The position numbers and the translations under genes were made by a program. Shown piece after piece: positions 1 through 5,048 of a stretch of 5,048 nt of DNA. This DNA is from an uncultured Paracoccaceae bacterium (GTDB lineage Bacteria; Pseudomonadota; Alphaproteobacteria; Rhodobacterales; Rhodobacteraceae): positions 1 to 5,048 of the forward strand of contig CALEZJ010000596.1 of NCBI GenBank assembly GCA_937927885.1. The letters are read 5' to 3'. Position 1 is the stretch's first letter. Each line of letters begins with the position of its first letter. A model generated the notes under the pieces. That model was not told the origin of the DNA, ran no database searches, and was given only the letters and a program-made list of their open reading frames with translations.

Positions 1-29
1 CCCGGGATATTTGAGGACAGATGAAGGGG
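1..29 (+). repeat. Copy 1 of a short dispersed motif, downstream of the acyl-CoA ligase
   Basis: The core TATTTGAGGACAGATGAA (8-25), followed by a G-run, matches a second copy at 1765-1782 at 15 of 18 positions without gaps, in the same orientation. Here it lies a few bases beyond the ligase stop codon (stop on the minus strand at 38-36). The motif resembles a short intergenic sequence that I recall seeing often in Rhodobacteraceae genomes; that is memory, not a search. It has no obvious hairpin or T-run, so it does not look like an intrinsic terminator. The function is unknown. Confidence 0.45.
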
Positions 30-35
30 CGCGGT

Positions 36-1679
36 TCAGGCGCCCGGCAGGACGTGGTCGGCGAATTGCTCGCGCAGCTTGTTCTTTTGCATCTTGCCGG
101 TGGCGCCCAGCGGAATCGCGTCGACAAAGACCACATCGTCGGGCAGCCACCATTTGGCGATCTTGCCGTCGAAACCGGCCAGAATGTCCTCGCGCGTCGC
201 GCTGGTCCCGGGCTTGAGCATGACAACCAGCAGCGGGCGTTCATCCCACTTGGGATGTTTCGCGGCGATGCAGGCGGCCATGGCGACCGCCGGGTGACCC
301 ATGGCGATGTTTTCCAGATCGATGGAACTGATCCACTCGCCGCCCGACTTGATCACGTCCTTGGACCGGTCGGTGATCTGCATGAAGCCGTCGGCGTCGA
401 TGCAGGCCACGTCGCCGGTGGGGAACCAGCCCAGCCCCGCGTGATCAAAGCGCAGCGTGTCCTCGCCGTGGCGGTTGAAATAGCTGTCCAGAATCCAGGG
501 CCCGCGCACCATCAACTCGCCCGAGGTCTTGCCGTCCCAGGGCAGTTCGGCGCCGTCATCGCCGACGATCTTCATGTCGACGCCGAACAGGGCACGGCCC
601 TGCTTGGTCTGGATGGTGAATTTGTCCTCGGGCGACAGCGTCTCCTGCCCGCCCTTCAGGGTGCAGACCGTCCCCAGCGGCGACATTTCGGTCATGCCCC
701 AGGCGTGCAGCACCTGCACCTTGTGGCGATCCTCGAAGGTGCGGATCATCGCGGGCGGGCAGGCCGAACCGCCGATCACCGTGCGGCGCATGGTGGAAAA
801 ACTGGCGCCGATGCTGTCGACATGGGCCAAGAGCCCCTGCCAGACCGTGGGCACGCCGGCGGAAACGGTCACGCCCTCGGCCTCGAACAGGTCGTGCAGC
901 GACTTGCCGTCAAGGGCCGCGCCGGGGAACACCATCTTTGCCCCCACCATCGCCGCCGCATAGGGCAGGCCCCAGGCGTTGACGTGGAACATCGGCACCA
1001 CCGGCAGGATCGTGTCGCGCGACGACAGGTTCAGCGCGTCGGGCGCCACCGAGGCCAGCGCATGCAGCACGGTCGAGCGGTGGGAATAGAGCACGCCCTT
1101 GGGGTTGCCCGTGGTGCCCGAGGTATAGCACAGCGACGAGGCGGCGTTTTCGTCCACCTGCGGCCAGTCATAGCGGTCCGAGGCGGCGTCGATCAGATCC
1201 TCGAAGCACAGAAGACCGGGGATTTTCGTCGCACCCGGCATGCGGTCGGAATCGGCCATCAGGACGAAATGCTTGACCGTGGCATAGCGATGCGCGGTGG
1301 CCTCGATCAGCGGCAGAAAGGTGAGGTCGAAAAAGATCGCCTGATCGCCCGCGTTGTCGGCGATCCAGACCAGTTGGTCAGGGTGCAGCCGGGGGTTCAG
1401 CGTGTGCATGATCATGCCCGCGCCCGAGGTGGCAAAGTAAAGCTCCATGTGCCGATAGCCGTTCCAGGCCAGCGTGCCGACCCGCTGCGACGGGGCCAGG
1501 CCCAGCGCATGCAGCGCGTTGGCCAGACGGCGCGAGCGCTCGGCCATCCCGGCCCAGGTGGTGCGGTGGATGTCGCCCTCGACCCGACGGCTGACAATCT
1601 CGCGGCGCGCGTGGTGGCGTTCGGCATGGGTCAAGAGGCTGCTGATCAACAGCGGCTGGTTCATCATCTGGCCGAGCAT
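36..1679 (-). CDS. AMP-forming fatty acyl-CoA ligase, DmdB-like (possible 3-methylmercaptopropionyl-CoA ligase)
   Basis: This 547-residue ANL-superfamily enzyme activates a carboxylic acid with ATP, through an acyl-adenylate, to an acyl-CoA in the cytoplasm. Motifs seen: phosphate-binding loop [11 protein letters not shown] (185-195), FHVNAWG (231-237), IGGSACPP (302-309), AWGMTE (326-331), TGDV (421-424), the hinge and A8 region [15 protein letters not shown] (437-451), and the A10 catalytic lysine in ATGKMQKNK (Lys529). Length and domain order are complete. The start [14 protein letters not shown] and long internal stretches match my recollection of Ruegeria DmdB, which makes methylmercaptopropionyl-CoA during DMSP demethylation. 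The same family includes medium- and long-chain fatty acid ligases, and no dmdA, dmdC or dmdD is visible, so the substrate is open. The start is set by AGGGGAGGA (1693-1685), five bases before ATG; Met5 and Met6 lack such a site. It is a single gene on this strand, separated from the arsenic operon by a tRNA gene. Confidence 0.93.
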   Translation of the reverse strand: MLGQMMNQPLLISSLLTHAERHHARREIVSRRVEGDIHRTTWAGMAERSRRLANALHALGLAPSQRVGTLAWNGYRHMELYFATSGAGMIMHTLNPRLHPDQLVWIADNAGDQAIFFDLTFLPLIEATAHRYATVKHFVLMADSDRMPGATKIPGLLCFEDLIDAASDRYDWPQVDENAASSLCYTSGTTGNPKGVLYSHRSTVLHALASVAPDALNLSSRDTILPVVPMFHVNAWGLPYAAAMVGAKMVFPGAALDGKSLHDLFEAEGVTVSAGVPTVWQGLLAHVDSIGASFSTMRRTVIGGSACPPAMIRTFEDRHKVQVLHAWGMTEMSPLGTVCTLKGGQETLSPEDKFTIQTKQGRALFGVDMKIVGDDGAELPWDGKTSGELMVRGPWILDSYFNRHGEDTLRFDHAGLGWFPTGDVACIDADGFMQITDRSKDVIKSGGEWISSIDLENIAMGHPAVAMAACIAAKHPKWDERPLLVVMLKPGTSATREDILAGFDGKIAKWWLPDDVVFVDAIPLGATGKMQKNKLREQFADHVLPGA

Positions 1680-1700
1680 TCAAATCCTCCCCTGGATGTC

Positions 1701-1728
1701 CCTATGGGTAGCCCATTGGCCCAAAGGG
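1701..1728. promoter_or_regulatory. Operator-like array of three alternating half-sites upstream of the acyl-CoA ligase
   Basis: Three 8-bp half-sites with consensus CCWAWGGG alternate in orientation: CCTATGGG (1701-1708), CCCATTGG (1712-1719, complement CCAATGGG) and CCAAAGGG (1721-1728). Spacers are 3 bp and 1 bp, and half-site centres are 11 and 9 bp apart, about one helical turn. Each neighbouring pair forms an inverted repeat with 7 of 8 positions pairing. The array lies between the predicted -35 element and the ribosome binding site of the ligase, where a repressor would block transcription. The dyads are seen directly; the operator role is inferred. The regulator is not in the window. 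A TetR- or GntR-type fatty-acid regulator would suit the gene, but nothing here identifies it. Confidence 0.5.
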
Positions 1729-1733
1729 TCAAG
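1702..1733 (-). promoter_or_regulatory. Candidate promoter of the acyl-CoA ligase
   Basis: On the minus strand, CTTGACC (1733-1727) is a good -35 element of the alphaproteobacterial housekeeping type. The -10 is poor: candidates are TACCCA (1710-1705, 16-bp spacer) and CATAGG (1707-1702, 19-bp spacer). Either would place the transcript start shortly before the ribosome binding site at 1693-1685. A weak -10 under a dyad array could mean regulated expression. The -35 is the convincing part; the -10 and start point are guesses. Confidence 0.4.
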
Positions 1734-1758
1734 CCGTAGCGCGGCGGCAGGCGTCGCA

Positions 1759-1788
1759 GGTGAGTATTTGGGGCAAGATGAAAGGGGG
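1759..1788 (+). repeat. Copy 2 of the short dispersed motif, between the ligase and tRNA-Leu
   Basis: The core TATTTGGGGCAAGATGAA (1765-1782) aligns without gaps to 8-25, with 15 of 18 identical bases, and is likewise followed by a G-run. It has the same strand orientation as copy 1, so the two copies form a direct repeat around the ligase gene. It sits just upstream of the possible -35 element of the tRNA gene, and about 85 bp from the ligase start on the other side. The copies are too short and too diverged to be recent transposon ends. Confidence 0.45.
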
Positions 1789-1816
1789 CTTGAGGCGGGG
1801 TCAGGGCCTGTTATGA
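1789..1816 (+). promoter_or_regulatory. Candidate promoter of tRNA-Leu
   Basis: CTTGAG (1789-1794) and TTATGA (1811-1816), with a 16-bp spacer, are the best -35/-10 pair ahead of the tRNA. Transcription would begin near 1823, giving a leader of only a few bases before position 1826. The bases after the -10 are very GC-rich (CGGGGCCG), as is usual in the discriminator of stable-RNA promoters under stringent control. Both hexamers are imperfect, so this remains a moderate prediction. Confidence 0.35.
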
Positions 1817-1825
1817 CGGGGCCGT

Positions 1826-1911
1826 GGCCGCTTGCTGGAATGGTAGACAGACCGGACTTAAAATCCGTTGCCCGTATGGGCGTGAGGGTTCGACTCCCTC
1901 AGCGGCTACCA
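1826..1911 (+). tRNA. tRNA-Leu (anticodon UAA)
   Basis: The full class II cloverleaf can be folded by eye. The acceptor stem is GGCCGCT (1826-1832) with AGCGGCT (1901-1907), the first pair being G-U. The D arm has stem CTG/CAG and the GG-TAGA loop typical of leucine tRNAs. The anticodon loop CTTAAAA (1857-1863) carries TAA at 1859-1861. The long variable arm is GCCC-GTAT-GGGC (1870-1881), as expected for Leu, and the T arm is GAGGG-TTCGACT-CCCTC (1884-1900). The discriminator is A1908, and CCA (1909-1911) is encoded. The outermost anticodon-stem pair is a C-T mismatch (1852/1868), a small oddity. The UAA anticodon reads UUA and, by wobble, UUG. The arsC stop codon on the opposite strand begins only four bases beyond the CCA end, so no separate terminator is visible. 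Confidence 0.95.
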
Positions 1912-1915
1912 CGCC

Positions 1916-2335
1916 TCAGACCCGGCGCCCCTCTGCGTCGATCACGGGCGTTCCGTCTTCCTTGGCCACGGGGCCCGGCGGCAGGGTTTCCAGAAGGTCC
2001 AGCACCACCTCGGACGGGCGGCACAGGCGCACGCCTTTGGGCGTGCAGACGATGGGGCGGTTGACCAGGATCGGGTGGGCGACCATGGCGGCCAGGATCG
2101 CCTCGTCCGTCGTGGCGGGATCGGTCAGGCCCAACTCGGCGGCCGGCGTGCCCCTGACGCGCAGCGCCTCGCGCGGGGTCAGGCCCGCGGCGGCAAAAAG
2201 GCCCAGCAGCTGGGCGCGGGTCCAGCCCTCGGTCCGGTAGTCGATCACCACGGGGTCGACACCCGCCGCGCGCAGGATTGCCAGCACATTGCGCGACGTG
2301 CCGCAGGCGGGGTTGTGGTGGATGACGGCGTTCAT
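1916..2335 (-). CDS. arsC: Arsenate reductase ArsC, glutaredoxin-dependent (E. coli R773-like) type
   Basis: This 139-residue cytoplasmic enzyme reduces arsenate to arsenite using glutathione and glutaredoxin, supplying the substrate for the exporter encoded just upstream. The N-terminal signature [10 protein letters not shown] (7-16) contains the catalytic Cys11, equivalent to Cys12 of plasmid R773 ArsC. The three arginines that hold the arsenic oxyanion are present: Arg59 (EALR), Arg93 (LVNRPIV) and Arg106 (RLCRPSEVV), matching Arg60, Arg94 and Arg107 of R773. The length is normal for the family. The ATG at 2335-2333 overlaps the acr3 stop codon as ATGA, so translation is probably coupled, and it directly precedes the conserved N terminus. 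It is the last gene of the operon and converges on the tRNA-Leu gene with a 4-bp gap and no visible terminator. The thioredoxin-type (low-molecular-weight phosphatase-like) ArsC is excluded by the motifs. Confidence 0.96.
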   Translation of the reverse strand: MNAVIHHNPACGTSRNVLAILRAAGVDPVVIDYRTEGWTRAQLLGLFAAAGLTPREALRVRGTPAAELGLTDPATTDEAILAAMVAHPILVNRPIVCTPKGVRLCRPSEVVLDLLETLPPGPVAKEDGTPVIDAEGRRV

Positions 2336-3351
2336 GGCGCGAACCTTTCGCGGGTGCGGTTGGCAAAGGCGACCAGCGACAGCATCACCGGCACCTCGAC
2401 CAGCACGCCGACCACGGTGGCCAGCGCCGCGCCCGAGTTCAGGCCGAAAAGGCCGATGGCCACGGCGACCGCCAGTTCGAAGAAATTCGAGGTGCCGATC
2501 AGCGCGCAGGGCGCGGCGATCCGGTGCGGCACGCGCCAGGCCCAGGCCCAGCCATAGGCCAGCGCGAAGATGCCATAGGACTGGATCAGGATCGGCGCGG
2601 CGATCAGCGCGATCAGCAGCGGCTGCGCCAGAATCACCGGGCCCTGAAAGCCAAAGAGCAGCACCACCGTGGCCAGAAGGCCGATGACCGAGGCGGGCTT
2701 GATCCGGGCGGTGAAGGCGGTGACCGCCGGGGCGCCGCCCCTTGCCATCAGGCGCTGGCGGGTCAGGGCGCCCGCGATCAGCGGGATGACGATGAAGAGC
2801 GCGACCGACAGCAGCAGCGTTTCCCAGGGCACGGATATGTCGGTGACGCCCAGAAGAAAGGCGACGATGGGCGCAAAGGCCACGACCATGATGAGGTCGT
2901 TCACCGACACCTGCACCAGCGTGTAATTCGCGTCTCCCCTGGTCAGGTGCGACCAGACAAAGACCATCGCCGTGCAGGGCGCGGCCCCCAGCAGGATCAG
3001 GCCGGCGATGTATTCGGGTGCCTTGGCCGGGTCGATCCAGCCTGCGAACAGGTGGTTGAAGAACAGCACGCCCAGCGCCCCCATCGTGAAGGGCTTGATC
3101 AGCCAGTTGACCACCAGCGTGATGACCAGCCCCTTGGGCCGCTTGCCCACATCCCTGAGCGCGCCGAAATCGACGCCGATCATCATCGGCCAGACCATCG
3201 CCCAGATCAGCACCGCGACGACAAGGTTGACCGAGGCATATTCGAGCGCGGCGAGGGCCGCGAACAGGCCCGGCGCCAGGCTGCCCAGACCGATCCCGGC
3301 GAGGATGCACAGGAAAACCCAGAGCGAGAGATAGCGTTCAAAGAGGCTCAT
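2332..3351 (-). CDS. acr3: ACR3-family arsenite efflux transporter
   Basis: This 339-residue inner-membrane exporter of the bile/arsenite/riboflavin transporter superfamily extrudes arsenite using the proton motive force. In many annotations it is named arsB, although it is unrelated to the ArsB of plasmid R773. About ten hydrophobic spans are visible, beginning near residues 8, 38, 75, 113, 147, 177, 222, 243, 279 and 306. Family hallmarks seen are [10 protein letters not shown] (54-63), the essential membrane cysteine in [10 protein letters not shown] (Cys126, equivalent to Cys129 of the Alkaliphilus protein) and [10 protein letters not shown] (287-296), whose Glu292 corresponds to the conserved Glu305. 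The start at 3351 has GGAG five bases upstream and overlaps the GNAT stop codon as ATGA. An in-frame extension of 37 residues further upstream reads through the GNAT coding sequence and is not membrane-like, so it is rejected. The gene ends in ATGA with arsC. Confidence 0.96.
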   Translation of the reverse strand: MSLFERYLSLWVFLCILAGIGLGSLAPGLFAALAALEYASVNLVVAVLIWAMVWPMMIGVDFGALRDVGKRPKGLVITLVVNWLIKPFTMGALGVLFFNHLFAGWIDPAKAPEYIAGLILLGAAPCTAMVFVWSHLTRGDANYTLVQVSVNDLIMVVAFAPIVAFLLGVTDISVPWETLLLSVALFIVIPLIAGALTRQRLMARGGAPAVTAFTARIKPASVIGLLATVVLLFGFQGPVILAQPLLIALIAAPILIQSYGIFALAYGWAWAWRVPHRIAAPCALIGTSNFFELAVAVAIGLFGLNSGAALATVVGVLVEVPVMLSLVAFANRTRERFAP

Positions 3352-4037
3352 GGGGTCTCCGGTTTGAGGATGCAGTCCTGCAAGGTTCGGCGCTGCCGAC
3401 CCGCCACGTCGAAATTCGCGGGGTCGAGCCACGCCAGATAGCCCGCCTTCAGCCGGGGCCATTCGCTGTCGATGATGGAAAACCAGGCCGTATCCCGGTT
3501 CTGGCCCTTGGCGACCATGTGCTGGCGAAACACCCCTTCAAAGGTGAACCCGAACCGCAGCGCCGCACGTTTCGAGGGCGCGTTGAGGTCGTTGCACTTC
3601 CATTCGAACCGGCGATAGCCGAGATCGTCGAACACATGCGCCATGAACAGGTAAAGCGCCTCGGTCGCGCCGCGCTGACGGGCGATCAGCGGCCCCCAAT
3701 AGATGTTGCCGATCTCGATCACCCCATGCGTCGGCTCGATGCGCATCAGCGTCTGGCGCCCGGCGACCTGCCCGCTGGCCTTGTCGAGGATCGCCCAGAA
3801 CAGCGGGTCGGGGCTGGCGGCGACCCGCTCGACCCAGGCGCGGAAGGGGGCGAAATCGGTCGGGGGGTCCTCGAACAGCCAGCGGAATTTCGCGTCGCCA
3901 TCGGGCACCCGCGAGGCGGCGAAAAGCCCCTCGGCATGCCGGGCGGGGTCGAGCGGTTCCAGCCGGACAGAATGGCCCTCAAGGGTGATGCGCCCGGGGC
4001 GCGGGCGCGGGGTCCAGTGGGCGAGGTCGGAGTGCAT
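3348..4037 (-). CDS. GNAT family N-acetyltransferase, RimJ/RimL type
   Basis: This 229-residue protein is predicted to transfer an acetyl group from acetyl-CoA to an unknown amine. A RimJ/RimL-like GNAT fold is suggested by [15 protein letters not shown] (25-39), [15 protein letters not shown] (81-95), the [10 protein letters not shown] strand (108-116), the acetyl-CoA-binding RQRGAT segment (120-125) followed by an [11 protein letters not shown] helix, and [20 protein letters not shown] (152-171). The C terminus ([19 protein letters not shown], then [12 protein letters not shown]) is characteristic of one widespread subfamily of uncharacterised proteins. It does not resemble ArsN, the smaller phosphinothricin-type acetyltransferase of some ars operons. 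The ATG at 4037 is chosen because AAGGAG lies six bases upstream; residues predicted further upstream have no domain content. It is the first gene of the operon, and its stop codon overlaps the acr3 start by 4 nt. Its substrate and any link to arsenic are unknown. Confidence 0.9.
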   Translation of the reverse strand: MHSDLAHWTPRPRPGRITLEGHSVRLEPLDPARHAEGLFAASRVPDGDAKFRWLFEDPPTDFAPFRAWVERVAASPDPLFWAILDKASGQVAGRQTLMRIEPTHGVIEIGNIYWGPLIARQRGATEALYLFMAHVFDDLGYRRFEWKCNDLNAPSKRAALRFGFTFEGVFRQHMVAKGQNRDTAWFSIIDSEWPRLKAGYLAWLDPANFDVAGRQRRTLQDCILKPETP

Positions 4038-4058
4038 CGGGGGCTCCTTGGCTGAAAG

Positions 4059-4085
4059 CGAGGCTAGCGCGCGGCCTCGGCGAGG
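4059..4085. promoter_or_regulatory. GC-rich dyads overlapping the GNAT-acr3-arsC promoter
   Basis: CGAGGC (4059-4064) and GCCTCG (4074-4079) form a perfect 6-bp inverted repeat with a 9-bp spacer. CCTCG-G-CGAGG (4075-4085) is an overlapping 5+1+5 palindrome that shares the middle arm. Together they cover the predicted -10 and spacer of the operon promoter, a position suited to a repressor. The AT-rich dyads usual for ArsR operators are absent. In DNA this GC-rich such short dyads also arise by chance, so the regulatory reading is tentative. Confidence 0.25.
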
Positions 4086-4089
4086 TCCA
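4061..4089 (-). promoter_or_regulatory. Candidate promoter of the GNAT-acr3-arsC operon
   Basis: On the minus strand, TGGACC (4089-4084, four of six matches to TTGACA) is followed, after an ideal 17-bp spacer, by TAGCCT (4066-4061), which keeps the key T, A and final T of a -10 element. Transcription would begin near 4054, giving a leader of about 16 bases that contains the AAGGAG ribosome binding site. No other pair in this spacer is as good on this strand. Confidence 0.42.
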
Positions 4090-4130
4090 GAGAGGGCGGG
4101 TGACGTGGGGTCGCCCGCGACGTCGGCATC

Positions 4131-4158
4131 TTTTCCCGTCCGCACCGCGTGTTAGGCT
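4131..4158 (+). promoter_or_regulatory. Weak candidate promoter of the BKACE gene
   Basis: TAGGCT (4153-4158) fits the TANNNT form of a -10 element. The best -35 is TTTTCC (4131-4136), 16 bp upstream with only three matches to TTGACA. The start point would be near 4165, only about 13 bases before the ATG, so the ribosome binding site (4166-4172) would lie at the very 5' end of the transcript. An activator-dependent promoter would fit the weak -35, but this is inference. Confidence 0.22.
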
Positions 4159-4177
4159 GACGGCGGGAGGAGACCAG

Positions 4178-5038
4178 ATGCCAGACGCGGCGATCCTGAC
4201 CTGTGCCCTGACCGGCGTGCTGACCGATCCGCGCGTGCATGCGGTGCCGGTGACGCCCGCCGAACTGGCCGCCGAGGCGCGCGAGGCCTGGGAGGCGGGC
4301 GCGGTCTGCATGCATGTGCATTTCCGCGATCAGGGGGCAGGGCGCGGACATCTGCCGTCCTGGGACCCGGGCCTTGCCGTCGAGGTGGCGGCGGCGATCC
4401 GCGCGGCCTGTCCCGGGGTGATCCTGAACTTTACCACCGGCGTGGTGGGCGCCGACCAGTCCGGACCCATCGCCTGCCTGCGCGCAGGCCGCCCCGAGGT
4501 CGCGGCCTGCAATGCGGGGTCGCTGAATTACCTGAAAACCCGCTCGGACGGGCGCTGGGCCTGGCCGCCGATGCTGTTCGCCAATCCGGTCGAGAAGATT
4601 TCGGAACTGCTGGCGGTGATGGACGAGACGGGGATCCGGCCCGAATTCGAATGTTTCGACACCGGGATCGTCCGGTCTGTCGGGATGTTCGCCGAGGTGG
4701 GCATGGTGACCCGCCCGCAGGTCAATCTGGTGATGGGGGTCGCCTCGGGGATGCCGGCGGATGCCGAGTTGCTGGGGGTCCTGATGCGCTATCTGCCGCC
4801 GGGCGCGGTCTGGCAGGCGACGCTGATCGGGCGGGACGAGATCTGGCCGGTGCATCGGCGGGTGGCCGAACTGGGCGGGCATCTGCGCACGGGGCTCGAG
4901 GATACGTTCTATCTGCCGGGCGGGGCGCGAGCGCGGGGGAATGGTGATCTGGTCGCGGCCTTGGCCGATGTGGCGCGCGCGGCCGGGCGGCGCGTGGCGA
5001 ATGCCGCCGAGGCGCGGGCGATCTGGGGGCTGGCGTGA
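4178..5038 (+). CDS. Beta-keto acid cleavage enzyme (BKACE, DUF849; 3-keto-5-aminohexanoate cleavage family)
   Basis: This 286-residue zinc-dependent TIM-barrel enzyme is of the family that condenses a beta-keto acid with acetyl-CoA and cleaves it to acetoacetate and a new CoA ester. Compared with the lysine-fermentation enzyme Kce as I recall it, the metal and catalytic residues are present: His46 and His48 in GAVCMHVHFRD (41-51), and Arg237, Glu241 and Asp242 in RTGLEDTFYL, equivalent to Arg226, Glu230 and Asp231. Substrate-pocket positions differ: Leu15 replaces Kce Glu14, Thr86 replaces Ser82 and Ala110 replaces Thr106. The substrate is therefore unlikely to be 3-keto-5-aminohexanoate itself; a carnitine-derived or other beta-keto acid is possible. 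The ATG at 4178 follows GGAGGAG (4166-4172) by five bases and directly precedes the conserved AAILTCALTG strand. The gene is divergent from the arsenic operon, with a 140-bp spacer, and may overlap a following gene by GTGA. Confidence 0.92.
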   Translation: MPDAAILTCALTGVLTDPRVHAVPVTPAELAAEAREAWEAGAVCMHVHFRDQGAGRGHLPSWDPGLAVEVAAAIRAACPGVILNFTTGVVGADQSGPIACLRAGRPEVAACNAGSLNYLKTRSDGRWAWPPMLFANPVEKISELLAVMDETGIRPEFECFDTGIVRSVGMFAEVGMVTRPQVNLVMGVASGMPADAELLGVLMRYLPPGAVWQATLIGRDEIWPVHRRVAELGGHLRTGLEDTFYLPGGARARGNGDLVAALADVARAAGRRVANAAEARAIWGLA

Positions 5039-5048
5039 GCGGGGGCGC
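5035..5048 (+). CDS. Possible start of a downstream gene, cut by the window edge
   Basis: GTG at 5035-5037 overlaps the BKACE stop codon TGA (5036-5038) in a GTGA arrangement like the ATGA junctions elsewhere in the window. A weak GGGGG run (5025-5029) lies five bases upstream. Only four complete codons (Val-Ser-Gly-Gly) are visible, so no product can be named. BKACE genes often sit in catabolic operons with dehydrogenase, thioesterase or CoA-transferase genes, so a co-transcribed partner would be expected. Confidence 0.25.

Noticed and set aside
1..38. Possible intrinsic terminator after the ligase
   Set aside because: Reading the minus strand past the stop codon gives no stable stem followed by a T-run; only the CCCGGG palindrome at 1-6 is present, at the window edge.
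21..1739. 572-codon open frame on the plus strand, antisense to the acyl-CoA ligase
   Set aside because: It is longer than the ligase frame, but its translation is low-complexity (rich in Gly, Arg, His, Gln), has no recognisable domain and runs over the ligase promoter. Such antisense frames are common in GC-rich DNA, and the minus-strand frame carries all the ANL motifs.
1650..2620. CAGCGGCT words (at 1650 and near 2612) matching the tRNA 3' acceptor, considered as attachment-site duplicates
   Set aside because: The match is only 8 bp, lies inside conserved coding sequence, and such words are expected by chance at this GC content. Genuine attachment repeats would extend into the T arm.
1916..3310. 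464-codon minus-strand frame that contains arsC at its end
   Set aside because: Only the last 139 residues are ArsC. The upstream part is an out-of-frame reading of acr3. The true arsC start is the ATG at 2335, which overlaps the acr3 stop codon.
2332..3462. Longer acr3 form with 37 extra N-terminal residues
   Set aside because: The extension is out-of-frame GNAT sequence, hydrophilic and Arg/Gly-rich. The ATG at 3351 has a ribosome binding site and directly precedes the first membrane span.
4064..4882. 272-codon minus-strand frame opposite the BKACE gene
   Set aside because: Its composition (Arg, His, Pro, Gln, Gly) is typical of an antisense shadow, no domain is recognisable, and the plus-strand BKACE frame has a ribosome binding site and conserved motifs.

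Overview
The window is GC-rich and densely packed with genes. The codon use, the strong purine-rich ribosome binding sites, and an acyl-CoA ligase closely resembling Rhodobacteraceae DmdB-type enzymes all point to an alphaproteobacterium, most likely of the order Rhodobacterales (Paracoccus/Rhodobacter/roseobacter relatives). The genus cannot be fixed from the sequence alone.

Layout, left to right. (1) On the minus strand, a complete AMP-forming acyl-CoA ligase occupies nearly the first 1.7 kb. The 146 bp upstream of it hold a CTTGACC -35 element and a run of three alternating half-sites (CCTATGGG / CCAATGGG / CCAAAGGG) that looks like an operator. (2) On the plus strand, a tRNA-Leu(UAA) gene with an encoded CCA end lies at 1826-1911. 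(3) Four bases beyond the tRNA, on the minus strand, ends a three-gene operon read right to left: a RimJ/RimL-type GNAT acetyltransferase, an ACR3-family arsenite exporter and a glutaredoxin-type arsenate reductase (ArsC). Both junctions are ATGA overlaps of 4 nt, so translation is probably coupled. ArsC reduces arsenate to arsenite and Acr3 exports it. No arsR repressor is present in the window, and the acetyltransferase stands where a regulator often would. (4) Divergently transcribed on the plus strand is a beta-keto acid cleavage enzyme (BKACE, DUF849). A possible GTG start of a further gene overlaps its stop codon at the window edge.

Two copies of an 18-bp motif (TATTT-N6-AGATGAA core) bracket the ligase gene and may be a dispersed genomic element. 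The 140-bp divergent spacer between the GNAT and BKACE genes has a plausible sigma-70-type promoter for the arsenic operon, overlapped by short GC-rich dyads.

I found no CRISPR array, insertion sequence or clear intrinsic terminator, and no gene-free stretch longer than 150 bp. Nothing amounts to a clearly new system. The most worthwhile leads are the ligase operator, the repressor-less GNAT-acr3-arsC operon abutting a tRNA gene, and active-site substitutions in the BKACE enzyme.
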